Assembly (NCBI GenBank): GCA_965207995.1
Contig: OZ242299.1
Span: forward strand, 1,426,001 to 1,490,000
Direction: 5' to 3'
DNA length: 64,000 nt
Origin: DAOUKH01 sp965207995
GTDB taxonomy: Bacteria > Chloroflexota > Dehalococcoidia > SHYB01
Of this stretch, positions 46,547-54,228 are shown piece after piece; positions within the stretch are counted from its first letter, which is position 1; each line of letters begins with the position of its first letter. The notes under the pieces were generated by a model. It did not search any database. It had not been told where the DNA came from and saw only the letters and a program-made list of their open reading frames with translations. A program made the position numbers and the translations under genes.

Positions 46547-49500
46547 ACCAGGAAGAGGTCGTCCGCCTCCTTCATGATCACGATGTAGCCGCGCCCGGGC
46601 TCAAGAATCGGCTCGGCCCTCGGCACATTGTCGGCCCGTTCCGACGCCACGTCGTCGTCCGTGTCGGCGATGCCGTCGGGCCCGAAGCCCATCTTGCTGT
46701 CGGGGCCCGCCGGGTCGATTCCGTTCCATCCCCGCATCGACGGCGTCAGCGACTCGAAGCCGCGGGAGGGATCGGGGTCGAAACGCACGATCCGCTCCCA
46801 CTTGCCCGCCACCGAGTTCAGATAGTCGGACGCCTTGACCGGCGACGGCTCCACACCGACCACCGCGTTCCCCACGTTCCCCACCACCACGCCAAGGTAG
46901 TTCACACCCTCGCGAAGGCGCTGGGTAGTGAAGACGAGCGGCGAGCGAGAGCCGGCCAATGGGACCGTCGCCGTCTCGAACCGCCGCGCGTATACCCAGT
47001 AGGCTTCGCCTTCAACAAGCTCGGCCACCTCCCCAGCCCACACGCCACTTGTGGCTGTCGAGACCGTCAATCCCTCGTCGGAATCGAAGCGCACCACCGC
47101 CTCCACCGTCGTGTTGGCGAACAGCGCCGACGGCGCCGGCGACACCGGCCGGGCGGGCAGCGAGATGAGATTCCATCCGGGCTGAAGGCGCAGGTCGAAC
47201 ATTGGGCCCGGCACGGCCTCGATGATGAAGGCCTGCATCTGGCCCTCGTTACCCGCTGCGTCGGTGGCCCGCGCGTGCAGCGTATGCTCTCCCAGTGTCA
47301 ACTGTTCAACGGCAAGGACGAAAACCCTGTCATCGGCGGTGTAGACATCGTGCGTCCGCTCCGCGCCGTCGAACGACGCGTAGGTCAGGGTCACCGGCTC
47401 GCCATAGTCCAGCCGGAGCCATATGGGGCCTTCGACCGTCACCGCTCTAGGCGGCGAGCCTTCCCCTAGTGGATCGAGCGATGCCGATGGCGGCGTCACG
47501 TCCCACGTGAACGACACCGTAGCTGCGAAAGCGTACGACGCCGTCACGACGTCGCCCTCAGTCGGCGGCCTCTCGGACTCAGCCAGGGTGATCTGACGCC
47601 TGTCGGGAGCATCCTCCGCGAGCGTCATGGCAAGCGGGCCCGCGGTAGGGCCTTGAGCGGGGTCGCTGTCGACGGTCAGAATCAGTGCCCCGGACTCCCC
47701 GGCTGCGAGCCGTCGGCTCACCGAGAACGCCGTGCCCGATTCGTTCGCCCGCGCGGATACATCTTCGCCTGTTCGCCGCATGACATTGCCGGCGATGTCG
47801 CGTGCCTCGACGGCTACCGTGACGGGGCCGTCCTCGTAACCCGCGACCAAGACCGACCAGATGCCACTCCCTTCTTGGACAGGCCCCTCGACGATTGCGC
47901 CGTTGTCGACCGAGAATCGTGGCGCTGCGGCCAGCCGCTCCGACGCCTGCGTCACCACCCGCACCGCCCGGTTGGTCCGCTCGCCGCCGCGCTCGACGGC
48001 GAGGGTCATCGTCGGGCCCGTGGCATCCGATGCCCTGATCGATGCGCCTGTGGGCACTACATTCCCTGCCGTATCGGCGATCGGCCCCGCTACCTCGACC
48101 AGCGGCGTGTCGTCCGTTCGGGTGTCCCCCGTGCGCAGGTAGACGAATCGTCCGCGCGCTGCCGCCGCTAAGGGCACCGCGCCATCTACCAGGAAGTCTC
48201 CCGCGCTCACCGTTGCCGAATCCAGGGGAGCGCCCGGTGAGCTCCCATCTGGGCCCGCGACCACGCCGCCGTCGAACTCAATCCGCACCGCGCCGGGCTC
48301 GGGACCGACCTCCGAGCGCAGTGCGCCGTTGTAGAAGAGCCCCGTCGACGCGTCGACCATCACCGGCGGCGTCCGGTCGACGATGAAGGTGAACGGCGAC
48401 GACGCTCCGCCCGGGCTCTCCGCCGTGATGCGGTTCCCCACCCGGTCACCTACGTCCATAGACCACGACACCACCCGGTCCGACGCCGGGACGGAGGCGG
48501 CGAAGGTAACCGCGCCGCCGCTCTCGGATACGGCGCCGAGCCCACCGCTGGCCCCGCCCAGCACGGCCCCGTCCACGGTCATGAGCGCGGCGCTGTCCGC
48601 CGTGCCGAGGCCGCTCAGATCGACCCCCGCGCCCTCGTCGACGGCCCGCACCCGGAGGTCGGCCGCAGCACTGGTTACGAAGCTTCCCTCCGCGGGGCTG
48701 AGCACTCGTAGGGTCGGCGGGGTAAGGTCGATCTTCGCCGATGCCCCGGCCGGCCCGTAGCTTACGAATAGCGCGTCGCCGTCCGAGACGGGTAGGAGCC
48801 GAACGATGAACGTGTGCGCCGCGTCCTCATCCGTCAGGCCGAGACTGTCGCGCAGTTCCGCCAGGCGTGCCGCGAGGCCGCCCTGGCCGGCGACGTACAA
48901 GGCGGCCAGGATTTCTCCCACCGTCCGGTCGGGTGCCGTCACGCGGGCACGCACTACCCTCAACCCCTCCGCGGTCACGAGCCCCACCTTCAACGGGTAG
49001 CGGCCGCTCCCTCCTGGACTCTCGAAGACCGAGAACCGGCGCGTCTCACCCGTGCCCCGCGCGGTCTCTGTGCTTGCCGCCACGCCGGTGATGCGGCCCA
49101 ACTCCCCCGTCTCGAACGTCATCACGACGTTGCGGTCTCCCTCAGCAGGCGCGCCATCGAGCGTCAAAATGCCCCGGGCTGCGTCGATGCTCTCCGTAGC
49201 GAAGGTAGTGGCGCCGTCAGTGGCGGAGACGAGCGAAGAGATGGGCGTCGCGCCGGGGTCGCTGATGTCGAAAATCGGGGCCTTGTACGTGAACCGTATC
49301 GCGGACCCCGTCGCCGGCGGTGAGGCGGTCTGCACCAGCACGGTCAGTAGTCCGGTTCTACTATCGGGTATGGTGCCGTACTGTTCCAAAGGCAACGTTG
49401 TCCCATCGATGGTGACCACGATGTCCTCTTTGGCTACATAGCCGTCGTGCCCGGCATTAGGGTCGGCGATGCCGCTGTCGCCGACGGCTTGGAGCGAGGT

Positions 49501-49836
49501 GAACTGACGATTCGTGCCGTCGACGTCGCCCGACGGTGTCTCGTCGGTGACCGGAGTGTCCCCTTCGAAAGTCACGGCCAGTCCGTCGGTGAGATCGAAG
49601 GCCGTCGTCGATCCGTCGCCATCGGCGCGGGCCGCGAACCGCTGCACCGGCGAGCCGGCCTCGGCGGTTACCTCGACCCCCACCACGTTGAAGCCGGGAC
49701 TGACCGAGAAGTAGGTTCCGTTGTCCACACCGCCCGTCAACACGATCGACGGTGCGCTCTGCCCAAGGGCGGCGCTGAGTGTTGCCGCCGCGACGACAAC
49801 AAGGCTCAGTAATGTGAGAAGTGGGGTGGGAGACAT
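46543..49836 (-). CDS. Large secreted surface protein with Ig-like repeats
   Basis: 1097 residues from an ATG giving a signal peptide (MSPTPLLTLLSLVVVAAATLSAALG); an ATG 21 codons earlier has no signal. Repeated Ig-like or cadherin-like units follow: DLTPPTLRVLSPAEGSFVTS, DRTPPVMVDASTGLFYNG, DATGPTMTLAVERGG and WDVTPPSASLDP (all begin D-x-T-x-P). The final 230 residues form a distinct domain starting LQPGWNLISLPARPVSP and ending with DLFLV, found on several Chloroflexota surface proteins. There are no transmembrane or sortase signals at the C-terminus. Probably a cell-envelope or S-layer-type protein. The minus-strand TATATT near 49917-49922 may be its -10 box. Confidence 0.88.
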   Translation of the reverse strand: MSPTPLLTLLSLVVVAAATLSAALGQSAPSIVLTGGVDNGTYFSVSPGFNVVGVEVTAEAGSPVQRFAARADGDGSTTAFDLTDGLAVTFEGDTPVTDETPSGDVDGTNRQFTSLQAVGDSGIADPNAGHDGYVAKEDIVVTIDGTTLPLEQYGTIPDSRTGLLTVLVQTASPPATGSAIRFTYKAPIFDISDPGATPISSLVSATDGATTFATESIDAARGILTLDGAPAEGDRNVVMTFETGELGRITGVAASTETARGTGETRRFSVFESPGGSGRYPLKVGLVTAEGLRVVRARVTAPDRTVGEILAALYVAGQGGLAARLAELRDSLGLTDEDAAHTFIVRLLPVSDGDALFVSYGPAGASAKIDLTPPTLRVLSPAEGSFVTSAAADLRVRAVDEGAGVDLSGLGTADSAALMTVDGAVLGGASGGLGAVSESGGAVTFAASVPASDRVVSWSMDVGDRVGNRITAESPGGASSPFTFIVDRTPPVMVDASTGLFYNGALRSEVGPEPGAVRIEFDGGVVAGPDGSSPGAPLDSATVSAGDFLVDGAVPLAAAARGRFVYLRTGDTRTDDTPLVEVAGPIADTAGNVVPTGASIRASDATGPTMTLAVERGGERTNRAVRVVTQASERLAAAPRFSVDNGAIVEGPVQEGSGIWSVLVAGYEDGPVTVAVEARDIAGNVMRRTGEDVSARANESGTAFSVSRRLAAGESGALILTVDSDPAQGPTAGPLAMTLAEDAPDRRQITLAESERPPTEGDVVTASYAFAATVSFTWDVTPPSASLDPLGEGSPPRAVTVEGPIWLRLDYGEPVTLTYASFDGAERTHDVYTADDRVFVLAVEQLTLGEHTLHARATDAAGNEGQMQAFIIEAVPGPMFDLRLQPGWNLISLPARPVSPAPSALFANTTVEAVVRFDSDEGLTVSTATSGVWAGEVAELVEGEAYWVYARRFETATVPLAGSRSPLVFTTQRLREGVNYLGVVVGNVGNAVVGVEPSPVKASDYLNSVAGKWERIVRFDPDPSRGFESLTPSMRGWNGIDPAGPDSKMGFGPDGIADTDDDVASERADNVPRAEPILEPGRGYIVIMKEADDLFLV

Positions 49837-50005
49837 TGCGCGATGGGCGCGCAACTTGGGCGCGGGGATGGCCCCTTGGCCGGACCCACCCCCGCCCATT
49901 CAAGGGAACGCTCGCAATATAACATGTTTCTGCCATCTGCATGTGCTGGTCCTACCCTACGGCCAATAGGGGCTTCGCCGCCGCGCACGGGCACGTTGAC
50001 GGCGC

Positions 50006-50011
50006 TATAAT
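50006..50011 (+). promoter_or_regulatory. -10 box (TATAAT) of the hrcA gene
   Basis: Exact TATAAT 40-46 bases ahead of the hrcA start. It is followed by an imperfect palindrome (GAGCGCCCC...GGGGCGCCGCTC, 50013-50037) at the place where HrcA operators usually lie, but it does not match the CIRCE consensus. Confidence 0.5.
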
Positions 50012-50050
50012 GAGCGCCCCCACGCGGGGCGCCGCTCGTAGGCGGCGGGG

Positions 50051-51070
50051 GTGGCCATGCTAACGACTCGTCAGCGGGAGATTCTCAATTTCATCGTGGG
50101 CCAGTACGTGGTCCAAGCCGTTCCCGTCTCCAGTCAGGCCGTGGCCAAGAGTTCCGCCCTTCGGCTCAGTTCCGCCACCGCGCGCAACGAGATGGCCGAG
50201 CTCGCCGAGGACGGGTTTATACACCGCCCCCACATCTCCGCAGGGAGCGTCCCCCTCGACAAGGGCTACCGCTCCTATGTCGAGGCGCTGCCCGACGACC
50301 CCGAGCTGCCCGCCGGCGACGCCGCCAATGCCCGTCACAGCCTGAGCGGCGCCAGCGACGACGTCGAACACTGGGCGGACGCGGCCGCTGAGACCTTGGC
50401 CGGGCTCATCGGCAACATGGCCCTCGTCACCCCGCCCAAGGCGGCCCAGGGCAAGGTCCGCCGCCTGGAGTTGGTCCGTTTGCAAGAGTTCGCGGTCATG
50501 CTCATTCTCGTGCTCCAGGCCGCGAAGACCCGCCAGCGGATCGTCCCCATAGCCGAGATGACGACCCAGGACGATCTCAACGAACTGTCGAACCGTTTGA
50601 GCGCGATCTACTCCGGGGCGACCTACCACGGCATGGACGCCGCGCCGCAGTTCGGCCCCGTCGAGCGCCGGGTGCTCGGCGTCGTCAAGGACCTCCTGCT
50701 CGAAGAGGAGCTCGACCGTATCGAAGAGCCCTGCGTCGCCGGCCTGCGCAACCTCGTGGGCCAGCCCGAGTTCGCCGAGGACGGGACGCGTGTCGGTGCC
50801 GTCATCGGCCTGTTGGAGAACCGCCAGTTGTTGCGCGAGATGCTCTCCGCGGCAATCGATTGGAGCGAATGGCGGATTGTGATCGGCGGCGAAAACGAAG
50901 CAGAGGAGATGCACGACTGCGGCGTCGTCCTCTCCCGCTACGGCGACCCCGAGGGCATCGGCGGAGTCGTTGCCGCGCTCGGCCCCAAGCGCATGGACTA
51001 CCGCCGCTCCATGGCCTCCGTCCGCCTCGTCTCCACCATCATGGGCGACATGGCCGCCGGCCTCGACTAG
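50051..51070 (+). CDS. hrcA: Heat-inducible transcription repressor HrcA
   Basis: 339 residues (GTG; an ATG two codons later is the alternative). Winged helix: LTTRQREILNFIVGQYVVQAVPVSSQAVA with SSATARNEMAELAEDGFIHRPHISAGSVP carries the signature of the family (normally RNxMAxLExxGLLxxPHTSAGRIPT). The GAF-like and dimerisation regions follow to EPEGIGGVVAALGPKRMDY-type DPEGIGGVV. HrcA represses groE/dnaK-type operons by binding CIRCE. The next gene is grpE about 260 bases later; dnaK and dnaJ do not follow here. SAGSVPLD replaces the usual SAGRIPTD. Confidence 0.93.
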   Translation: MAMLTTRQREILNFIVGQYVVQAVPVSSQAVAKSSALRLSSATARNEMAELAEDGFIHRPHISAGSVPLDKGYRSYVEALPDDPELPAGDAANARHSLSGASDDVEHWADAAAETLAGLIGNMALVTPPKAAQGKVRRLELVRLQEFAVMLILVLQAAKTRQRIVPIAEMTTQDDLNELSNRLSAIYSGATYHGMDAAPQFGPVERRVLGVVKDLLLEEELDRIEEPCVAGLRNLVGQPEFAEDGTRVGAVIGLLENRQLLREMLSAAIDWSEWRIVIGGENEAEEMHDCGVVLSRYGDPEGIGGVVAALGPKRMDYRRSMASVRLVSTIMGDMAAGLD

Positions 51071-51183
51071 CCCCTTCCCCTTTCCAAGCCACGCGGGCTG
51101 ACACCAGGCTTTCCTTCCGTGCGGGCCGTCCCCTTATGGCCGCTCTCCACTCCGGCCTCCCCCGCTGGGGCAGCGCGCGTTAA

Positions 51184-51264
51184 GCCTCCCTCCCTCCAGG
51201 AGGGACTAAGGGAGGCAGGGCGGTCTTGCCTCTTTTCCCCGTGGGAGAAGATTGAGATGAGGGG
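51184..51264. repeat. Dispersed palindromic repeat, double copy 3
   Basis: CCTCCCTCCAGGAGGGACTAAGGGAGG, then CAGGGCGGTCTT, then a second half (CTCTTTTCCCCGTGGGAGAAG...GATGAGGGG). The layout of the 33931 and 34056 copies is repeated as one composite, in the gap between hrcA and grpE, just ahead of the grpE promoter. Confidence 0.65.
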
Positions 51265-51283
51265 CCCCCACGGGGGCGTGTCG

Positions 51284-51289
51284 TACAAT
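51284..51289 (+). promoter_or_regulatory. Candidate -10 box (TACAAT) of grpE
   Basis: TACAAT 40 bases ahead of the grpE ATG. With the repeat between the genes, this indicates that grpE can be transcribed independently of hrcA. Confidence 0.4.
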
Positions 51290-51328
51290 GAGGGTGCCCA
51301 ACTCCCTGCGACTAGACGAGTGCGCCTC

Positions 51329-51868
51329 ATGCTGGACGACGAGAAAGAGCCCGGACCGGAAGACGCCGAGCCCGAATCCGAAGACTCGGCCGAGGAATCG
51401 CTCGAAGAACGGGCCGCCAAGGCCGAGGAGTACCACGAGAAGTGGTTGCGGGCCTTGGCCGACCTCGACAACTTCAAGAAGAAGACGGAACAGGACCGGC
51501 GGGAGCTCAGCGTCTTCGCCAATGTGATGCTGGTGAAGTCTCTGCTTCCCATCCTCGACGACATGGAACGGGCCTTCGACTCGCTGGACGCCGACACGGC
51601 CGGCCTCGAATGGGTGGAAGGCCTCAATCTCGTCTACCGCAAGCTGCTCTCGACCCTCGAGAGCCAGGGCTTGAGCGTGATCGCTACCGTGGGCGAGCGT
51701 TTCGACCCAACGATGCACGAGGCCGTGATGCAGGCCGAGGGCGAGGAAGGCGTCGTGGTTGGCGAGCTCCAGAAGGGCTACCGCTTCCACGACCGGGTGG
51801 TCCGGCCCGCGATGGTGCAGGTCGGCGCCGGCGCCTCCGCCCCGACCGGCGGCGCCAAGGGCGCCTAG
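51329..51868 (+). CDS. grpE: Nucleotide exchange factor GrpE
   Basis: 179 residues; acidic N-terminus (about 1-35), long coiled coil EERAAKAEEYHEKWLRALADLDNFKKKTEQDRRE (contiguous; about 27-60), VKSLLPILDDMERAF and the C-terminal beta domain with VGERFDPTMHEAV and GYRFHDRVVRPAMVQVG, all typical of GrpE. It releases ADP from DnaK. dnaK is not in the window. An in-frame GTG three codons earlier (51320) is possible. Confidence 0.95.
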   Translation: MLDDEKEPGPEDAEPESEDSAEESLEERAAKAEEYHEKWLRALADLDNFKKKTEQDRRELSVFANVMLVKSLLPILDDMERAFDSLDADTAGLEWVEGLNLVYRKLLSTLESQGLSVIATVGERFDPTMHEAVMQAEGEEGVVVGELQKGYRFHDRVVRPAMVQVGAGASAPTGGAKGA

Positions 51869-51877
51869 CGCCTCAGC

Positions 51878-52201
51878 GTGCCGGTGAGAAGTTCAGCCCT
51901 CCAGGCCGCCCTCCTTGCGGCGCTGCCGGCCCTTATCCTCGTTGCCGCCTTGACGGCTTGCGGGCCGTCGTCCGTGCGCGGGCAGGTCATTGAGGTCCGC
52001 GCCGGCGACATCATCGAGTGGGACAGCATCGTCGTCCGCGCCGGCGACGGCCGCGACTACGAGTTCTCGCGCGGGCCGGATGTAGACCTTCGCCACTGGC
52101 GGGCATCCCACCTGCGCGAGCACATGACCTTAGGGCTGCCCGTCACCGTCGAGTACGAAGCCGTGGACGGCGTCCTGATCGCCACTGCCCTCGCCGACTA
52201 G
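51878..52201 (+). CDS. Small lipoprotein
   Basis: 107 residues, GTG start nine bases after grpE. Signal ends LTAC (Cys28), a proper lipobox. The mature part (GQVIEVRAGDIIEWDSIVVRAGDG, then FSRGPDVDLRHWRASHLREHM and GLPVTVEYE) looks like a small OB- or beta-barrel-type domain with an SH3-like shape, as often seen in uncharacterised chloroflexal lipoproteins. Function unknown. Its operon position with grpE may be incidental. Confidence 0.75.
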   Translation: MPVRSSALQAALLAALPALILVAALTACGPSSVRGQVIEVRAGDIIEWDSIVVRAGDGRDYEFSRGPDVDLRHWRASHLREHMTLGLPVTVEYEAVDGVLIATALAD

Positions 52202-52205
52202 CCTC

Positions 52206-53063
52206 CTAGCCGACGCTCAGGTGCTCCGCCCCCGGCGCGTAGTTCAAGAGCGTGATCGAAGGGTCCCGGTTCACCAGCGCCCGCCCGAACATCGGATGGC
52301 CGAGGCTCCGCACTTCGTGCTCCAGCTCGTACAGCACCGCTCCCGTTCCAGGATCGACGATGTCCTTGAACCGGAACTGGTGCGCGTCCGACTCCTCGGT
52401 CACCAAGCCTCGGCCCTCGAGCTGCGCGTGCGCCCCCGAGAAGTCGGTCACGTAGACCGCGACGTGATGCCCGTCGTAAGGGCGCGCCTCCGCTTGGTCC
52501 TCGACGAACAACAGAGATTGGTCGTAGCCGGCGCGGACCACGGCGGTGGGGCGGCTGCCACCCCGCAGCTCCGCCTTCGCGCCGATCACTTGGTCGTAGA
52601 AGGCCGCGATGCCGGGCGCCGCACCCGTGGGAACGTTGAACTCCACGTAAGGGACGCCCAGCCGCGCCCGAAACGTATCGACGGCCTCGACGCAGTCGAA
52701 CCGGTTTCCCCACGGGCAAGTCACGAGTAAGTTTCCATTGTCGGCCACGCACTCGAAGTGCGTCTCGTCGAGCCGCGGCCGGATGCGTTCGAGCCGCTTC
52801 CGCAACTGCTCCAGGTCCGGAGTCACCACACCGATGCGCCCCCGCACGACCTGCGCGTTCGGGCGGGTCGGCAAGTGGAACTGCTGCCGACCCGCGTTCA
52901 CCCACATGTTCTCGAGCCCTACCGACATGTAGGGGTCACGGGTCAGCCCCATCCCCGTAATGTAGAACAGCGTCGCATGCGACTGGTCGTCGACGGTCAG
53001 GTTCAGGTGGTCCATCGCCACCAGGTTCCCAAGGTCTTCGGTGGTGCGGTCGTAGGTCGCCAT
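52206..53063 (-). CDS. VOC (glyoxalase/dioxygenase) superfamily protein
   Basis: 285 residues with two VOC modules: AMDHLNLTVDDQSHATLFYIT (about 16-36) and PYVEFNVPTGAAPGIAAFYDQVIGA (about 150-174). Possible metal ligands are His19, His in QFHLPT (about 62), His in GHHVAVYV (about 211) and Glu in LYELEHEV. The domain order is that of extradiol dioxygenases or glyoxalases, without a firm assignment. It could belong to aromatic catabolism with the amidohydrolases. Minus-strand TAGAAT at 53099-53104 may be its -10 box. Confidence 0.8.
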   Translation of the reverse strand: MATYDRTTEDLGNLVAMDHLNLTVDDQSHATLFYITGMGLTRDPYMSVGLENMWVNAGRQQFHLPTRPNAQVVRGRIGVVTPDLEQLRKRLERIRPRLDETHFECVADNGNLLVTCPWGNRFDCVEAVDTFRARLGVPYVEFNVPTGAAPGIAAFYDQVIGAKAELRGGSRPTAVVRAGYDQSLLFVEDQAEARPYDGHHVAVYVTDFSGAHAQLEGRGLVTEESDAHQFRFKDIVDPGTGAVLYELEHEVRSLGHPMFGRALVNRDPSITLLNYAPGAEHLSVG

Positions 53064-53098
53064 CGCCGTGCCCTCCAGCTTCCCGCTGCTCCGCGCTC

Positions 53099-53104
53099 AT
53101 TCTA
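53099..53104 (-). promoter_or_regulatory. Candidate -10 box (TAGAAT) of the VOC gene
   Basis: TAGAAT on the minus strand, 36 bases before the start at 53063. It sits next to the palindromic repeat copy at 53126. Confidence 0.35.
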
Positions 53105-53125
53105 GCAGCGGGTCCTTCCCTCCGG

Positions 53126-53158
53126 CCTCTCCCCCTTTGGGGGAGATTTGAGAGAGGG
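53126..53158. repeat. Dispersed palindromic repeat, copy 4
   Basis: CCTCTCCCCCTTTGGGGGAGA followed by TTTGAGAGAGGG. Same arrangement as the copies at 33931, 34056 and 51184. It lies in the 160-base gap between VOC and thioredoxin-like lipoprotein genes, where a GC-rich inverted stretch (53159-53200) follows and no gene is seen. Confidence 0.7.
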
Positions 53159-53222
53159 CGCGCGCCGCTCGGCGCGCGAGCGCCCGCAGGGCGCTGCTTC
53201 CTGCGGAGCATACGCGGCTGCC

Positions 53223-54149
53223 CTACGCCAGCGGCTCGCCCAGCAGCTGCCTCACCGATGCCTCGAGCTCGAACCTCGGTGAGAACCCCTCGAAGCGATC
53301 GAAGACCAGTCCGTCGGCGTCGATCAAGAAGACCCACGGCTCGGTGGGAAGCCGCCACTCCCGGACCACGGCCCGCACCGTAGGCTCGGCCTCACCGGCC
53401 AGCACGAGGTCGGGCCGCTCCATGACCTCGACGTGGACGACGTTCATGCGTTCGCCGTAGGCGTCCGCCAGCGCCTCCGCGACTTCCAGTTGCGGCCCGC
53501 ACGTCTGCGTTCCACAGAAGGCGGGTGTGGAAAAGACCACCATGAGCGGCTTGCCCTCAGCCAAGGCATCGGCGATGGTCAGTCGGTAGAGTGCAGGGTC
53601 GCCGACGGGCCGCGCCGACGTCAACTGCTCGATGGGCGCGTCGGCAAGCGTCGGATGCACGCTGGCCGGGGCCGGCTCGCCGAAGCCGGGCGTGTCGTAG
53701 CGCGTCTTCGCCCGGAACCCGGTCACCGCCGTCGCGGAAGCTCGCCCGGTTCGTCTGATCTCGGCCTCGACGAGATAGCCTCCCGTGTCGGTTAGGTCGA
53801 GCCGGACGGAATACAGCCCCGCCGCGGCGGCCGTCTCCGCGCCCAGGTGTAGGGCTGCCGTCTCCGTCACCATCGCGCCCCCCTCCTCCTCCGTCCGCCG
53901 GACGCGGACGGTCACCTCGGCAGGGCCGAGCGGCGCCCCTGCCTCATCGAAGATCCCAAAGAGCAGCCGGTTCGGCCCAACCGTGATGTCCGTCGACGCG
54001 GTCCTGATCTGGACTCCGGGCGGCGTTGGCGACGGCAACACCACCGGCGGCTCGCCGTTCCCGCTCCCGCAAGACACTACCGCCGCCGCCAGGACAAAAG
54101 GGCACCCCGCGCTGAGTAAGCGTGTCAGTCTATTCAGCGTGCGCCGCAT
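53223..54149 (-). CDS. Lipoprotein with thioredoxin-like domain
   Basis: 308 residues from the ATG giving a lipoprotein signal (LAAAVVSC; Cys28), though the frame is open for 33 codons before. A linker and an Ig-like domain (about 55-150) precede a thioredoxin-like domain (about 190-305) with PLMVVFSTPAFCGTQTCGPQLEVAEALADAY and PWVFLIDADGLVFDRFEG contiguous in the chain. The two Cys are separated by four residues rather than the usual two, so disulfide exchange may be altered. Probably acts outside the membrane, perhaps in redox maturation. The neighbouring radical-SAM-like gene is divergent. Confidence 0.82.
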   Translation of the reverse strand: MRRTLNRLTRLLSAGCPFVLAAAVVSCGSGNGEPPVVLPSPTPPGVQIRTASTDITVGPNRLLFGIFDEAGAPLGPAEVTVRVRRTEEEGGAMVTETAALHLGAETAAAAGLYSVRLDLTDTGGYLVEAEIRRTGRASATAVTGFRAKTRYDTPGFGEPAPASVHPTLADAPIEQLTSARPVGDPALYRLTIADALAEGKPLMVVFSTPAFCGTQTCGPQLEVAEALADAYGERMNVVHVEVMERPDLVLAGEAEPTVRAVVREWRLPTEPWVFLIDADGLVFDRFEGFSPRFELEASVRQLLGEPLA

Positions 54150-54190
54150 CAAAGATCGGTGTCCCGGCGCCTCACCGGCGCCCAAGCGCA

Positions 54191-54196
54191 TATAAT
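54191..54196 (+). promoter_or_regulatory. -10 box (TATAAT) of the radical-SAM-like gene
   Basis: Exact TATAAT 33 bases ahead of the ATG at 54229, between the divergent lipoprotein and this gene. Confidence 0.45.
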
Positions 54197-54228
54197 AGTC
54201 CGCCCCGGGCTCCTTCGAGCATTCCAAC

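Noticed and set aside
44818..47469. 883-codon open frame on the plus strand
   Set aside because: Crosses three real genes on both strands (amidohydrolase, MBL-like, surface protein); it results from high GC and has no domain.
50013..50037. CIRCE operator at hrcA
   Set aside because: Palindromic but does not match the TTAGCACTC-N9-GAGTGCTAA consensus; reported only as a possible alternative operator.
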